Of a stretch of 64,000 bases of DNA, positions 1 through 8,694 are shown in pieces. This DNA comes from Butyrivibrio proteoclasticus B316 (GTDB lineage Bacteria > Bacillota > Clostridia > Lachnospirales > Lachnospiraceae): assembly GCF_000145035.1 (NCBI RefSeq), contig NC_014387.1, positions 1,062,276-1,126,275 of the forward strand, in the 5' to 3' direction. The notes beneath the pieces are model-generated. The model was not told the DNA's origin and searched no databases. It saw only the letters and a list, made by a program, of their open reading frames with translations. Made by a program: the position numbers and the translations under genes. The stretch's first letter is position 1; each line of letters opens with the position of its first letter.

Positions 1-1
1 C

Positions 2-100
2 ACAGTAGTCAGGGAAGACGGTGAGACCAGAACCATCATCAAAAACGGCAGATTTGTTCTCGAAGGTACAGAAGAACTTAACAAGCCTATGGATGAATAA
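2..100 (+). CDS. 3' end of an unidentified CDS
   Basis: The reading frame is open from the window edge to a TAA at 98-100 and encodes the last 32 residues of a protein ending in ...LNKPMDE. The tail is hydrophilic, with no membrane segment. It is followed by a strong terminator, which supports it being the end of a real transcription unit. The family cannot be recognised from so short a tail. Confidence concerns the existence of a CDS end, not its function. Confidence 0.5.
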   Translation, partial: TVVREDGETRTIIKNGRFVLEGTEELNKPMDE

Positions 101-197
101 TTTGATAAATTGTGGCAAAAATATAGGTAGCACTAAATCTGGTGGTATGTTATGATACTAGGGATTTAAGACTACCATATATAAGTAAGATTTATAA

Positions 198-259
198 AGT
201 CCGTGGTCCTGAATATATGAGCACGGCATGTGTTTTATATTTGGACCACGGACTTTTTT
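198..259 (+). terminator. Rho-independent terminator upstream of purE
   Basis: A perfect 12-bp stem (198-209 with 243-254, core GTCCGTGGTCC) is followed by a run of six T. It ends the transcript of the preceding gene. The 33-nt loop is longer than usual. Confidence 0.8.
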
Positions 260-290
260 ATAAGATAGGAAATTCCTATCTTATAAAAAA
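254..290. repeat. Intergenic palindrome, class A
   Basis: A near-perfect 17-bp inverted repeat (254-270 with 274-290) with centre GGAAATTCC, starting in the T-tract of the terminator. Similar palindromes with a GAAATTxxxxATTTC-type centre and an A-rich right end sit right after terminators at 17.86, 22.42 and 26.66 kb, so it appears to belong to a dispersed family. It could also act as a bidirectional terminator. Confidence 0.6.
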
Positions 291-300
291 GCTCTATGTA

Positions 301-380
301 TGCGCACTCGCGCGCTAGGAATATGTTGCATAAAATGCAACCGCGCTCGGCGCGTGAATGTCGCAAGCGACATTCATTTT
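301..380. repeat. GC-rich palindromic elements in the purE upstream gap
   Basis: The 332-bp gap 101-432 holds no gene. Besides the terminator and palindrome above it contains a GCGCGC-rich stretch, a 7-bp inverted repeat GTTGCAT/ATGCAAC (324-341) and a 9-bp one GAATGTCGC/GCGACATTC (356-375). A similar GTCGC-GCGAC hairpin after a GCGCGG stretch occurs at 40.36 kb. No purine riboswitch core was recognised upstream of purE. Confidence 0.45.
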
Positions 381-432
381 CATATGCTAATGACCAAGAG
401 TTTGATTATAACAAATATCATGGAGGAATATT

Positions 433-933
433 ATGGCACAAGTAGGAATTGTGATGGGGAGTGATTCTGATATGCCTGTTATGGCCAAGGCCGCAGACAT
501 TCTGGATCAGCTTGGTATCTCGTATGAGATGCGTATTATTTCAGCACACAGAGAACCCGATGAGTTCTTTGAGTACGCCAGAACAGCAGAGGAGAAAGGC
601 TTCAAGGTGATCATTGCCGGTGCTGGTATGGCAGCTCACCTTCCGGGAATGTGTGCAGCTATTTTCCCAATGCCGGTCATCGGCATTCCTATGCATACTA
701 CCTCTCTCGGTGGTAGAGATTCCCTTTACAGTATAGTTCAGATGCCAACAGGAATTCCTGTTGCAACTGTTGCCATTAATGGCGGTGCAAATGCTGGTAT
801 TCTTGCAGCCAAGATACTTGCTACAAGCGATGCAGCACTTTTACAGAAACTTAAAAGTTATACAAACACGCTTAAAGAAAGCGTCATAGAGAAAGACAAG
901 CGCTTACAGGAAACCGGATATAAAAATTATTAA
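433..933 (+). CDS. purE: N5-carboxyaminoimidazole ribonucleotide mutase (PurE class I)
   Basis: PurE catalyses rearrangement of N5-CAIR to CAIR in de novo purine synthesis in the cytoplasm. The 166-aa length is normal for the family. The substrate-binding loop GSDSDMP is at residues 9-15 and the catalytic SAHR motif at 37-40, followed by the conserved GAGMAAHLPG segment near 62-72. An AGGAGG-like site (GGAGG, 422-426) lies 6 nt before the ATG. It heads the purE-purM-purN-purD run. Class I PurE normally needs PurK to make N5-CAIR; no purK is in the window, so it is either elsewhere or absent. Confidence 0.96.
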   Translation: MAQVGIVMGSDSDMPVMAKAADILDQLGISYEMRIISAHREPDEFFEYARTAEEKGFKVIIAGAGMAAHLPGMCAAIFPMPVIGIPMHTTSLGGRDSLYSIVQMPTGIPVATVAINGGANAGILAAKILATSDAALLQKLKSYTNTLKESVIEKDKRLQETGYKNY

Positions 934-959
934 TCACTAAGTGATGGAGGAGTTATATT

Positions 960-1991
960 ATGGCATTGGATTACAAGAAGGCAGGCGTTGATATTGAGGC
1001 AGGCTACAAGTCTGTTGAGCTCATGAAGGAGTACGTTAAGGGAACAATGAGACCTGAGGTACTTGGAGGACTTGGCGGATTTTCAGGAGCTTTTTCCCTC
1101 AGCAAGATAAAGGAAATGGAGGATCCGGTTCTTTTATCTGGAACTGATGGAGTAGGAACCAAGATTAAGCTGGCATTCCTTCTTGATAAGCACGACACCA
1201 TCGGAATTGATGCGGTTGCTATGTGCGTTAATGATGTTGCGTGTGCAGGTGGTGAGCCATTATTCTTCCTGGATTATATTGCATGTGGCAAGAATATTCC
1301 TGAGAAGATCGCAGCAATTGTTAAGGGTGTTGCCGAGGGCTGCAAGCAGTCAGATGCAGCACTTATCGGTGGTGAGACAGCTGAGCACCCTGATCTTATG
1401 CCGGAGGATGAGTACGATGTTGCAGGCTTTGCTGTTGGCGTTGTTGATCGTAAGGATATGATCGACGGCAGCACTATCAAGGACGGTGATGTACTTATTG
1501 GTGTTGCTTCAACAGGCGTTCACAGCAATGGATTTTCACTTGTTCGTAAGGTTTTCGAGATGACCAAGGAGAGTCTTGATACATATTATGACGAACTTGG
1601 TGCTACTCTTGGAGAAACTCTTTTAACTCCTACGAGAATCTACGTTAAGATGATGAAATCTATCAAGAATGCAGGTGTAAGGGTTAAGGGCTGCAGCCAT
1701 ATTACCGGCGGTGGTTTCTATGAGAATATTCCCAGAATGCTTCCTGATGGAATTAAGGCAGTTGTTGAGAAAAACAGCTATGATATACCTCCAATCTTTA
1801 CTCTTATGCAAAAGAAGGGACAGATTGAGGAACACATGATGTACAATACCTATAACATGGGACTTGGTATGGTCCTTGCTGTAGATCCTGCTGATGTTGA
1901 CAAGACACTTGATGCTATTAAGGCATCTGGTGATAAGGCCTGGGTCGTAGGTAAGTGTGTTTCAGGCGACAAGGGCGTTGAGCTTATTTGA
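960..1991 (+). CDS. purM: Phosphoribosylformylglycinamidine cyclo-ligase (PurM)
   Basis: PurM converts FGAM to AIR with ATP in de novo purine synthesis. The 343-aa protein has the usual length. The AIR-synthetase signature GTDGVGTK is at residues 61-68, followed by IGIDAVAMCVND and the C-terminal HITGGGFYENIPR motif typical of the family. A GGAGG site precedes the ATG. It lies 26 bp after purE and its stop is 29 bp before the preferred purN start, so it is co-transcribed with both. Confidence 0.96.
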   Translation: MALDYKKAGVDIEAGYKSVELMKEYVKGTMRPEVLGGLGGFSGAFSLSKIKEMEDPVLLSGTDGVGTKIKLAFLLDKHDTIGIDAVAMCVNDVACAGGEPLFFLDYIACGKNIPEKIAAIVKGVAEGCKQSDAALIGGETAEHPDLMPEDEYDVAGFAVGVVDRKDMIDGSTIKDGDVLIGVASTGVHSNGFSLVRKVFEMTKESLDTYYDELGATLGETLLTPTRIYVKMMKSIKNAGVRVKGCSHITGGGFYENIPRMLPDGIKAVVEKNSYDIPPIFTLMQKKGQIEEHMMYNTYNMGLGMVLAVDPADVDKTLDAIKASGDKAWVVGKCVSGDKGVELI

Positions 1992-2020
1992 GCTCATCAG
2001 TATTGCAAGGGAGCCGGGTT

Positions 2021-2662
2021 ATGAGAATAGCAGTTATGGTTTCTGGAGGTGGAACAAACCTTCAGGCAATTATTGATAACATTAATAGTGGCAAGATCAC
2101 AAATACTGAAATTTGCCTTGTTTATAGTAATAATTCCAATGCTTATGCCTTAGAGAGGGCCAAGAAAGCCGGAATTCCTACGACAGTGATCAGTCCCAGA
2201 GACTATGAGCAGAGAGAGGATTTTAATAAGGCTCTTTTACAGCTTTTACAGGATGTTAATCCGGATCTTATAGTTCTCGCAGGGTGCCTTGTTGTTATTC
2301 CTGAGATGATAGTTGAGGCTTTCCCTAACAGGATCATCAACATACATCCATCACTTATCCCGTCCTTCTGCGGTCAGGGATACTATGGGATCAAGGTTCA
2401 TGAGAAGGCTATCAGCAGAGGCGCAAGAGTTTCCGGAGCTACTGTTCATTTTGTAGATACAGGAACGGATACAGGACCTATTATCTTACAGAAGCCTGTA
2501 ATGATAAGAGAGGATGATACTCCTGAGACACTTCAGAAGAGGATCATGGAAGAGGCAGAGTGGAAGATCATGCCGATGGCGATAGACCTTATCGCCAATA
2601 ATAAAGTGCGTATAGAGGGGCAGAGGGTCTTCATAGACGGATATGAAGATCTTGATCTTTGA
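2021..2662 (+). CDS. purN: Phosphoribosylglycinamide formyltransferase (PurN)
   Basis: PurN transfers formyl from 10-formyl-THF to GAR. I chose ATG 2021 (GGGAG at 2009-2013) over an in-frame TTG at 1988 that overlaps the purM stop, because the product then starts MRIAVMVSGGGTNLQ, the exact PurN N-terminus (213 aa). The folate-site motif NIHPSLIPSF and a following G-rich segment are present, as is the GATVHFVDTGTDTGPII motif. It sits between purM and purD in the same direction. Confidence 0.94.
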   Translation: MRIAVMVSGGGTNLQAIIDNINSGKITNTEICLVYSNNSNAYALERAKKAGIPTTVISPRDYEQREDFNKALLQLLQDVNPDLIVLAGCLVVIPEMIVEAFPNRIINIHPSLIPSFCGQGYYGIKVHEKAISRGARVSGATVHFVDTGTDTGPIILQKPVMIREDDTPETLQKRIMEEAEWKIMPMAIDLIANNKVRIEGQRVFIDGYEDLDL

Positions 2663-2694
2663 ATATAGGGAATTTGAACTTGGAGGATAAAGGT

Positions 2695-3975
2695 ATGAAG
2701 GTTTTGGTTGTAGGCGGAGGCGGCCGTGAGCATGCAATTTGTGAGGCTGTATCCAGAAGTAAGCAGGTTGATAAAATATACTGCGCTCCGGGAAATGGCG
2801 GAATTGCAGAGCTTGCAGAATGCGTTCCAATTACTCCAATGGAGTTTGATAAGCTTGTTTCTTTTGCCAAGGAAAAAGAGATAGATCTTACTATAATCGG
2901 AATGGACGATCCGCTTGTTGGCGGAATTGTAGATGTGTTTGAAGCAGAGGGACTTAGAGTATTCGGACCTCGAAAGAATGCAGCCATTCTTGAAGGAAGT
3001 AAGGCTTTTTCCAAGGATCTTATGAAAAAATATGGCATTCCAACAGCAGCTTATGAGACCTTTGATGATCCACAGGCTGCACTTGAATACCTGGAAAATG
3101 CCAAGTTCCCAATTGTTTTAAAGGCTGACGGACTTGCACTTGGCAAGGGAGTTCTGATCTGTCAGAACCTTGAAGAGGCTAGGGACGGCGTCCGTGAGAT
3201 CATGGAGGACAAGAAGTTCGGAGATGCCGGAAATCATATGGTTATTGAGGAATTTATGACAGGCCGCGAGGTTTCTGTTTTGTCTTTTGTAGATGGTAAA
3301 ACTTACAAGCTCATGTCATCTGCTCAGGACCACAAGAGAGCAGGGGATGGAGATACAGGCCTTAACACAGGAGGAATGGGTAATTTCTCTCCAAGTCCTT
3401 TCTATACCAAAGAGGTAGATGAGTTCTGCCGTAAGAATATTTATGGCAAGACCGTTGAAGCTATGGCAGCAGAAGGCAGAGAATTTAAGGGAGTTATTTT
3501 CTTTGGACTTATGTTAACTCCGGATGGACCTAAGGTTTTAGAGTATAATGCAAGATTTGGTGACCCTGAAGCTCAGGTAGTGCTTCCAAGACTAAAAACT
3601 GATATAATTGACGTGATGAATGCTTGCATCGATGGCAGGCTTGATGAGATAGACATGGATTTCGAGGACAAGGCAGCTGTATGTGTTGTTCTTGCAAGTG
3701 ACGGCTATCCTGTCAGCTACGAGAAGGGCAAGCTTATCACGGGGCTTGACAATTTCAAGGGTAAGGATGGATACTATTGTTTCCACGCAGGAACTAAGGC
3801 GACTGCTGATGGAATTGTCACAAACGGAGGCAGAGTCCTTGGCATAACTGCTAAGGGCGATACTCTTGCTGAGGCCAGGGCCAAGGCATATGAAGCTACC
3901 CAGTGGGTAGACTTCGAAAATAAGTACATGCGTCATGATATAGGAAAGGCTATTGATGACGCCAAGGAGGTATGA
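2695..3975 (+). CDS. purD: Phosphoribosylamine-glycine ligase (PurD)
   Basis: PurD is the ATP-grasp GAR synthetase. The start is ATG 2695, placed 8 nt after GGAGG (2682-2686); an upstream TTG at 2659 is less likely. The product (426 aa) begins MKVLVVGGGGREHAI, the family signature. ATP-grasp features follow: KADGLALGKGV, EEFMTGREVSVLSF, and a C-terminal NARFGDPEAQ motif. Its stop overlaps the leader of the next gene, which suggests translational coupling to the SH3-domain protein. Confidence 0.95.
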   Translation: MKVLVVGGGGREHAICEAVSRSKQVDKIYCAPGNGGIAELAECVPITPMEFDKLVSFAKEKEIDLTIIGMDDPLVGGIVDVFEAEGLRVFGPRKNAAILEGSKAFSKDLMKKYGIPTAAYETFDDPQAALEYLENAKFPIVLKADGLALGKGVLICQNLEEARDGVREIMEDKKFGDAGNHMVIEEFMTGREVSVLSFVDGKTYKLMSSAQDHKRAGDGDTGLNTGGMGNFSPSPFYTKEVDEFCRKNIYGKTVEAMAAEGREFKGVIFFGLMLTPDGPKVLEYNARFGDPEAQVVLPRLKTDIIDVMNACIDGRLDEIDMDFEDKAAVCVVLASDGYPVSYEKGKLITGLDNFKGKDGYYCFHAGTKATADGIVTNGGRVLGITAKGDTLAEARAKAYEATQWVDFENKYMRHDIGKAIDDAKEV

Positions 3976-3977
3976 AT

Positions 3978-5435
3978 ATGAATAAGTTGGGCAGGAAAAT
4001 AGCGGGTCTTGTGCTTGCTGCAGGGGTTGCTTTATCGGTTTTTGCAGGTACATCACTTGATGCTTATGCTTATACTCAGACAACCGGGAAGGTAACATCA
4101 GACAATGTAAAAGTCAGAGAATCTGCCAGCACGACAGCCAAGCAGGTTTCATCTCTTAAAAATGGGGATTCTGTAGACATTGTTGATGAGTCCAAGGATG
4201 CATCCGGTTACGTTTGGTACAAGATTTATGTTAACAAGAATGAGTTTGGCTATGTCAGAAGTGATCTTGTCAGCAAGGCTGGCGGATCATCATCAAGCTC
4301 AGGAACAACATCCAACAGTTCAGCAGCTTCACTTCCGGAGACTGCAGTAACAGCAGTTGAGCAGAAGTCAGCTACAATTATCACAGATAGTGTTAATGTC
4401 CGCAGCGGAGCAGGAACAAGCTATGATTCAGTTGGCAAGGCTACTAAGGGCGAGACAGTAACTATTACCGGAGAAGCTACAGGAACAGATAATAAAACCT
4501 GGTATAAAGTTACTTTTGGTGCTAATAGCAAGGAAGGCTTTGTCAGAAGTGACCTTGTAGAAATATCTGAGGCAGTTGCCGTTGAAGTTACAGAAGGCGG
4601 AGAGGCACCTGCCGAGGGCGGTGAAAATGCAGAAGTAGCCGAAGGTGGCGAAGCAACAGAAGAAGTAAGCGTAGAAAGCCAGCAGCCTGCAGTAAGTCAG
4701 GATCAGGGTGATGGTAAGTATTCACTTAAGTATATTGCAGGCGATGATGGCAACTCTGTTTGGTATCTGTATGATAACGAGGGTGGCTATCGAGTTGTAG
4801 TTGATGAACTTATTGCAGCTGCTCAGAGCGCAGAGGCTGTCAATAAGCTTCGCAAGCAGGTTGGCACTTTCAAGAAGGTTGCAATCGCTCTTGGAGCTCT
4901 TTCTGTAGTTCTGCTTGCTGCAGTTCTTTTCCTTGTTCTTAAGTTAAGAGACTCTCTTTATTACGAAGAGGAAGAAGAGGAAGAGTATGACAGATACGAC
5001 AACAGACGAAAGCCTGATAATTCTCCAGCTCGCAGACCATCAAGGGATGAGGATGAAGAGGAATCTGAGAGACCTGTCAGAAGATCTGCTGATAGAGACC
5101 GTGAAGTAAGACCTGTCAGAAGAGAGAACAGAGATGTTTCTGAGGCACGTCCTACAAGACGTTCAGTAGAAGAGAGAACAGTAAGACCATCCAGAAGAGA
5201 TCCTGAGGATGATATGGATGCACGTCCATCCAGAAGAACTGAGAGAAATGAGGATGTGGATGTGGAGAGACCATCCAGAAGATCTATGCGTGATGCAGAT
5301 GATCGCCCATCCAGAAGAGTTTCTGAGGACAGACAGAGTGCTTCTGCAAAAGAAGAGGCTCCTAAGCGCCGCGCTCGTAACTTTATTGGAGACGATGACG
5401 ATTTTGAGTTTGAGTTCCTTGATCTTGATGACTAA
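3978..5435 (+). CDS. SH3b-domain protein with TM segment and basic/acidic cytoplasmic tail
   Basis: The start is taken at ATG 3978, 7 nt after GGAGG; ATG 3972 would leave only 1 nt. An N-terminal hydrophobic signal ends near SLDAYA. Two bacterial SH3 domains follow (about residues 33-98 and 135-197; motifs VNVRSGAGTSYDSVG and VKVRESAST), then an acidic Gly/Glu linker, a segment of unknown fold with DGNSVWYLYDNEGGY, one TM helix (about 303-325), and a 150-residue tail rich in Arg, Glu and Asp with repeated PSRR and PVRR units. The SH3 domains probably bind peptidoglycan outside, with the charged tail inside. It follows purD with almost no gap. Function unknown. Confidence 0.75.
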   Translation: MNKLGRKIAGLVLAAGVALSVFAGTSLDAYAYTQTTGKVTSDNVKVRESASTTAKQVSSLKNGDSVDIVDESKDASGYVWYKIYVNKNEFGYVRSDLVSKAGGSSSSSGTTSNSSAASLPETAVTAVEQKSATIITDSVNVRSGAGTSYDSVGKATKGETVTITGEATGTDNKTWYKVTFGANSKEGFVRSDLVEISEAVAVEVTEGGEAPAEGGENAEVAEGGEATEEVSVESQQPAVSQDQGDGKYSLKYIAGDDGNSVWYLYDNEGGYRVVVDELIAAAQSAEAVNKLRKQVGTFKKVAIALGALSVVLLAAVLFLVLKLRDSLYYEEEEEEEYDRYDNRRKPDNSPARRPSRDEDEEESERPVRRSADRDREVRPVRRENRDVSEARPTRRSVEERTVRPSRRDPEDDMDARPSRRTERNEDVDVERPSRRSMRDADDRPSRRVSEDRQSASAKEEAPKRRARNFIGDDDDFEFEFLDLDD

Positions 5436-5464
5436 AGTTTAATAAATTTTTATAAAGAAGTCTT

Positions 5465-5498
5465 AAGCCTGTGAGAGCAATGCTTTCACAGGCTTTTT
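5465..5498 (+). terminator. Terminator of the pur-SH3 operon
   Basis: A perfect 10-bp stem AAGCCTGTGA / TCACAGGCTT (5465-5474 with 5486-5495) is followed by a T-tract. It closes the purE-to-SH3 unit. Confidence 0.88.
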
Positions 5499-5515
5499 CT
5501 ATTGTGAACGATACC

Positions 5516-5543
5516 TTGCATAAACTGTAATATTTGTTATACT
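5516..5543 (+). promoter_or_regulatory. Sigma-A-type promoter for the GntR-clpC unit
   Basis: TTGCAT (5516-5521) and TATACT (5538-5543) are separated by 16 bp and lie 27 bp before the regulator start. No CtsR heptamer operator was seen around it. Confidence 0.6.
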
Positions 5544-5570
5544 AAAGATGTCACAGAAAGGAGGGCCAGT

Positions 5571-5948
5571 ATGATCATAGAGATAGATTTTAACAGTGAT
5601 GAAGCTATTTATGTACAGTTGTGTAACCAGATCATATTGGGCATTGCAACATCCCAGTTCAGAGAGGGAGAGCAGCTTCCCAGCGTGAGACAGCTGGCTG
5701 AGACAATTGGTATCAATATGCACACTGTCAACAAGGCGTATTCTATTTTGCAGCAGGAAGGCTTTGTCAAGATTGACAGAAGACGTGGCGCTATAATTGC
5801 CATAGATATTGACAGATTGCAGGCTCTTTCGGAGGCCCAGTCAGAACTGGCTGTCGTGCTTGCAAGAGCTATATGTAAGGGAATAGGCAGGGATGATATT
5901 CATGCCCTGGTGGACAAGCTGTATGACAATTATGAGCAGAGTATGTAG
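5571..5948 (+). CDS. GntR-family transcriptional regulator, YtrA subfamily
   Basis: This 125-aa protein has a winged helix-turn-helix (about residues 10-75, with YVQLCNQI, EGEQLPSVRQLAETI and the H-T-V-N-KAY recognition helix) and only a short helical tail, the architecture of YtrA-type regulators that lack a large effector domain. A GAGGG site precedes the ATG. It is the first gene of a unit with clpC, whose start lies 49 bp downstream. In many Firmicutes clpC is preceded by ctsR-mcsA-mcsB; here a GntR member takes that place. Such small regulators often repress their own operon. The ligand is unknown. Confidence 0.85.
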   Translation: MIIEIDFNSDEAIYVQLCNQIILGIATSQFREGEQLPSVRQLAETIGINMHTVNKAYSILQQEGFVKIDRRRGAIIAIDIDRLQALSEAQSELAVVLARAICKGIGRDDIHALVDKLYDNYEQSM

Positions 5949-5997
5949 GAATGCCATATGTCGCATAGCATAAGATAATGACGAAAGGAATAAATGT

Positions 5998-8562
5998 ATG
6001 GAATCCAGGTTTACAGTAATGGCGGCAGACGCGCTCAAGCTTGCTAAGCGCACAGCCAGAAGTCTTAAACTCAATTATGTGGGTACAGAGCATATCCTCA
6101 TGGGTCTTATTTTGGAAGATGGAAGTGTGGCTTCCAGAATCCTTATAGATAATGGAATTGATGAGAACAGGATGATGGATATGATAAGGGATCTTATCGT
6201 TCCTGACTCCAGCGTACGTACCCTTGATAAAGATGGTTTTTCTCCAAGAGCTGAGAAGGTTTTGGAGGAAGCACACAGGATGGCAGAACGTTTCCATGCT
6301 GACAAGACAGGTACAGAGCATATTCTTCTTGCTCTTATCAGAGAGGGTGAGAATGTAGCTGTCAGACTTATCAGTACGCTCAATGTTCCTGCCCAGAAGA
6401 TATACGCAGAGACACTTGCTGCCATGGGAGAGGACCCTAACCTTGTTAAGGAGGACCTTGGCAAAAAAGCTGCTCCCAAGTCCGGCAAGAAGGCTTCAAT
6501 TCTTGCACAGTATAGCCGTGATATGACTGCACTTGCTCTTGAGAATAAGCTTGATCCGGTTATCGGAAGAGAAAGAGAGATAAAGAGAGTTATCCAGATT
6601 CTCTCAAGGCGTACCAAGAATAATCCATGTCTTATCGGAGAACCCGGTGTTGGTAAGACTGCTGTAGTAGAGGGACTTGCACAGCGTATTGCAGCCGGTG
6701 ATGTTCCGCTTACTGTTCAGAATAAGAGACTTGTAACTCTGGACCTTTCAGGAATGATAGCAGGTTCCAAGTACAGAGGCGAATTCGAAGAGAGGATCAA
6801 GAAGGTCATCAAAGAGGTTTCCGAGGATGGCAATATTATTCTTTTTGTAGATGAGATGCATACACTTATCGGAGCAGGCGGAGCAGAGGGTGCAATTGAT
6901 GCTTCCAATATTCTCAAGCCTTCACTTGCAAGAGGCGAGATTCAGATGATTGGTGCAACGACTATTACTGAATATCGCAAATATGTTGAGAAGGATGCAG
7001 CTCTTGAGCGTAGATTCCAGCCTGTAAATGTAGATGAACCTACCAAGGAAGAAGCTACTGAAATCCTAAAGGGAATCGTCAGCAAGTATGAGGATCATCA
7101 CAAGGTTACTATAACACCTGAAGCTATAAAGGCTGCTGTAGATCTTTCAGAGAGATATATCAATGACAGAAACCTGCCTGACAAGGCTATTGATCTTATA
7201 GATGAGGCTGCAAGTGCAGTCAGACTCCGCACTATGGGCGTTTCACCCAAGGTGAAGGAAATCGAGGAAACTATCAGAAATACTGATATAGAGATTGAGA
7301 ATGCTCTCAAGAACAGTGACTTTATCAGGGCCGGAGAGCTTAACAAGCAGCAGAATCAGCTTCTTGGCAAGTTATCAAGGGTCAAGAATGCAGAAAAGAA
7401 AAAACAGCTCAGCGCAGGCTTTATCGTTAATGAGAATGATATAGCAGAGGTAGTTGCTGAGTGGACCAGAATTCCGGTTAAGAAGATTGCAGAGAAAGAG
7501 TCTGAGAAGCTTCTTAAGCTTGAATCTGTTCTTCATAAGAGGGTGATCGGCCAGGAAGACGCAGTCAAGGCTGTTTCCAAGGCTATCAGGAGAGGAAGAG
7601 TAGGCCTTCAGGATCCTAACAGACCTATAGGTTCATTCCTGTTTTTGGGACCTACAGGTGTAGGTAAGACAGAACTTTCCAAGGCACTTGCCGAGGCTAT
7701 GTTCGGCGATGAGAATGCACTTATCAGAGTTGATATGTCTGAGTATATGGAAGGCCATTCGGTATCCAAGATGATCGGATCACCTCCAGGATACGTTGGA
7801 TTTGATGATGGAGGACAGCTTTCTGAGAAGGTCAGAAGACATCCTTATTCAGTAATCCTTTTTGACGAGATTGAGAAGGCACATCCTGATATCTTCAATG
7901 TGCTTTTACAGGTTCTTGATGATGGACATATCACAGATTCCAAGGGTAGAAAGGTCAGCTTCAAGAATACTATTCTTATCATGACTTCAAATGTTGGAGC
8001 TCAGAAGATTGTGGACCCCAAGAAGCTCGGTTTTGGCGCAGGCCAGGATGCCAAGAAAGATTACGAGGACATGAAGTCGGGAGTTATGGAAGAGGTCAAA
8101 AAGCTCTTTAAGCCTGAATTCATCAACCGTATTGATGAGATAATGGTATTCCATACTCTGACTGAAAAAGAGATGATGGATATTGTAACTCTTTTGTCTC
8201 AGAATCTTAGCAAGAGATGCAAGACTCAGATGGGAATTGATCTGACAATCACACCTGCGGTTAAAAAGTATCTTGTTGCCAAACATTCAGATGCCAAGAT
8301 GGGTGCAAGACCTCTTAAGAGAGCTATTCAGTCAACTATAGAGGATGCTATGGCTGAGGAGCTTCTGCGTGGTAATATCAAACCTGAGACTGCTGTTACT
8401 GTAGGGCTTAAGGATGAGAAGATCATTTTTACCACTAATGAGGGTAAAACATCAGTTAAAAAGGCAAATATCAAGACAACCAAGACTTCCAGAACAGCCA
8501 AGGCCAAGGTGAGTGTTTCTACCAAAAAGCCGGCTAAAAAAACTGTAAAAAAGAAGAAGTAA
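5998..8562 (+). CDS. clpC: ATP-dependent Clp protease ATPase subunit ClpC
   Basis: ClpC is a ring AAA+ unfoldase that feeds ClpP and partners adaptors such as MecA. The 854 aa show two Clp-N repeats (about 1-145), AAA domain 1 with Walker A GEPGVGKT and DEMHTLIGAGG, a short middle domain, then AAA domain 2 with GPTGVGKTELSK, SEYMEGHSVSKMIGSPPGYVG and a ClpB-D2 C-domain ending near residue 815. The middle domain is ClpC-like, not the long ClpB coil. The last 40 residues are an unusual Lys/Thr-rich tail (TKKPAKKTVKKKK) absent from textbook ClpC. A MecA-like adaptor is encoded at 40.6 kb. No mcsA or mcsB is adjacent. Confidence 0.93.
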   Translation: MESRFTVMAADALKLAKRTARSLKLNYVGTEHILMGLILEDGSVASRILIDNGIDENRMMDMIRDLIVPDSSVRTLDKDGFSPRAEKVLEEAHRMAERFHADKTGTEHILLALIREGENVAVRLISTLNVPAQKIYAETLAAMGEDPNLVKEDLGKKAAPKSGKKASILAQYSRDMTALALENKLDPVIGREREIKRVIQILSRRTKNNPCLIGEPGVGKTAVVEGLAQRIAAGDVPLTVQNKRLVTLDLSGMIAGSKYRGEFEERIKKVIKEVSEDGNIILFVDEMHTLIGAGGAEGAIDASNILKPSLARGEIQMIGATTITEYRKYVEKDAALERRFQPVNVDEPTKEEATEILKGIVSKYEDHHKVTITPEAIKAAVDLSERYINDRNLPDKAIDLIDEAASAVRLRTMGVSPKVKEIEETIRNTDIEIENALKNSDFIRAGELNKQQNQLLGKLSRVKNAEKKKQLSAGFIVNENDIAEVVAEWTRIPVKKIAEKESEKLLKLESVLHKRVIGQEDAVKAVSKAIRRGRVGLQDPNRPIGSFLFLGPTGVGKTELSKALAEAMFGDENALIRVDMSEYMEGHSVSKMIGSPPGYVGFDDGGQLSEKVRRHPYSVILFDEIEKAHPDIFNVLLQVLDDGHITDSKGRKVSFKNTILIMTSNVGAQKIVDPKKLGFGAGQDAKKDYEDMKSGVMEEVKKLFKPEFINRIDEIMVFHTLTEKEMMDIVTLLSQNLSKRCKTQMGIDLTITPAVKKYLVAKHSDAKMGARPLKRAIQSTIEDAMAEELLRGNIKPETAVTVGLKDEKIIFTTNEGKTSVKKANIKTTKTSRTAKAKVSVSTKKPAKKTVKKKK

Positions 8563-8611
8563 AATTTAAAAATATTTAATTTTAAATACAAGGGTAATGC
8601 ATTATAATGAA

Positions 8612-8655
8612 GTTGCATAAATGGACCTGCCATATATCGGGCGCATTTATGCAAC
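8612..8655. repeat. 12-bp perfect inverted repeat upstream of an unknown gene
   Basis: GTTGCATAAATG (8612-8623) pairs with CATTTATGCAAC (8644-8655) across a 20-bp spacer. There is no T-tract, so it is a candidate operator or an mRNA leader hairpin for the gene at 8695 rather than a terminator. The half-site GTTGCAT also occurs as an inverted repeat at 324-341. Confidence 0.5.
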
Positions 8656-8694
8656 GTAGGCATAAAAGTATTTTGATCATTCAGGAGGTTTGAT

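Noticed and set aside
101..432. Purine riboswitch upstream of purE
   Set aside because: No TATAA-GG core with the three-way junction was found; the gap holds a terminator and palindromes.
1988..2020. TTG start for purN overlapping purM
   Set aside because: The extra 11 residues are not part of PurN; ATG 2021 has a ribosome binding site and the family N-terminus.
5499..5570. CtsR operator upstream of the clpC unit
   Set aside because: No tandem GGTCAAA heptamers are present.
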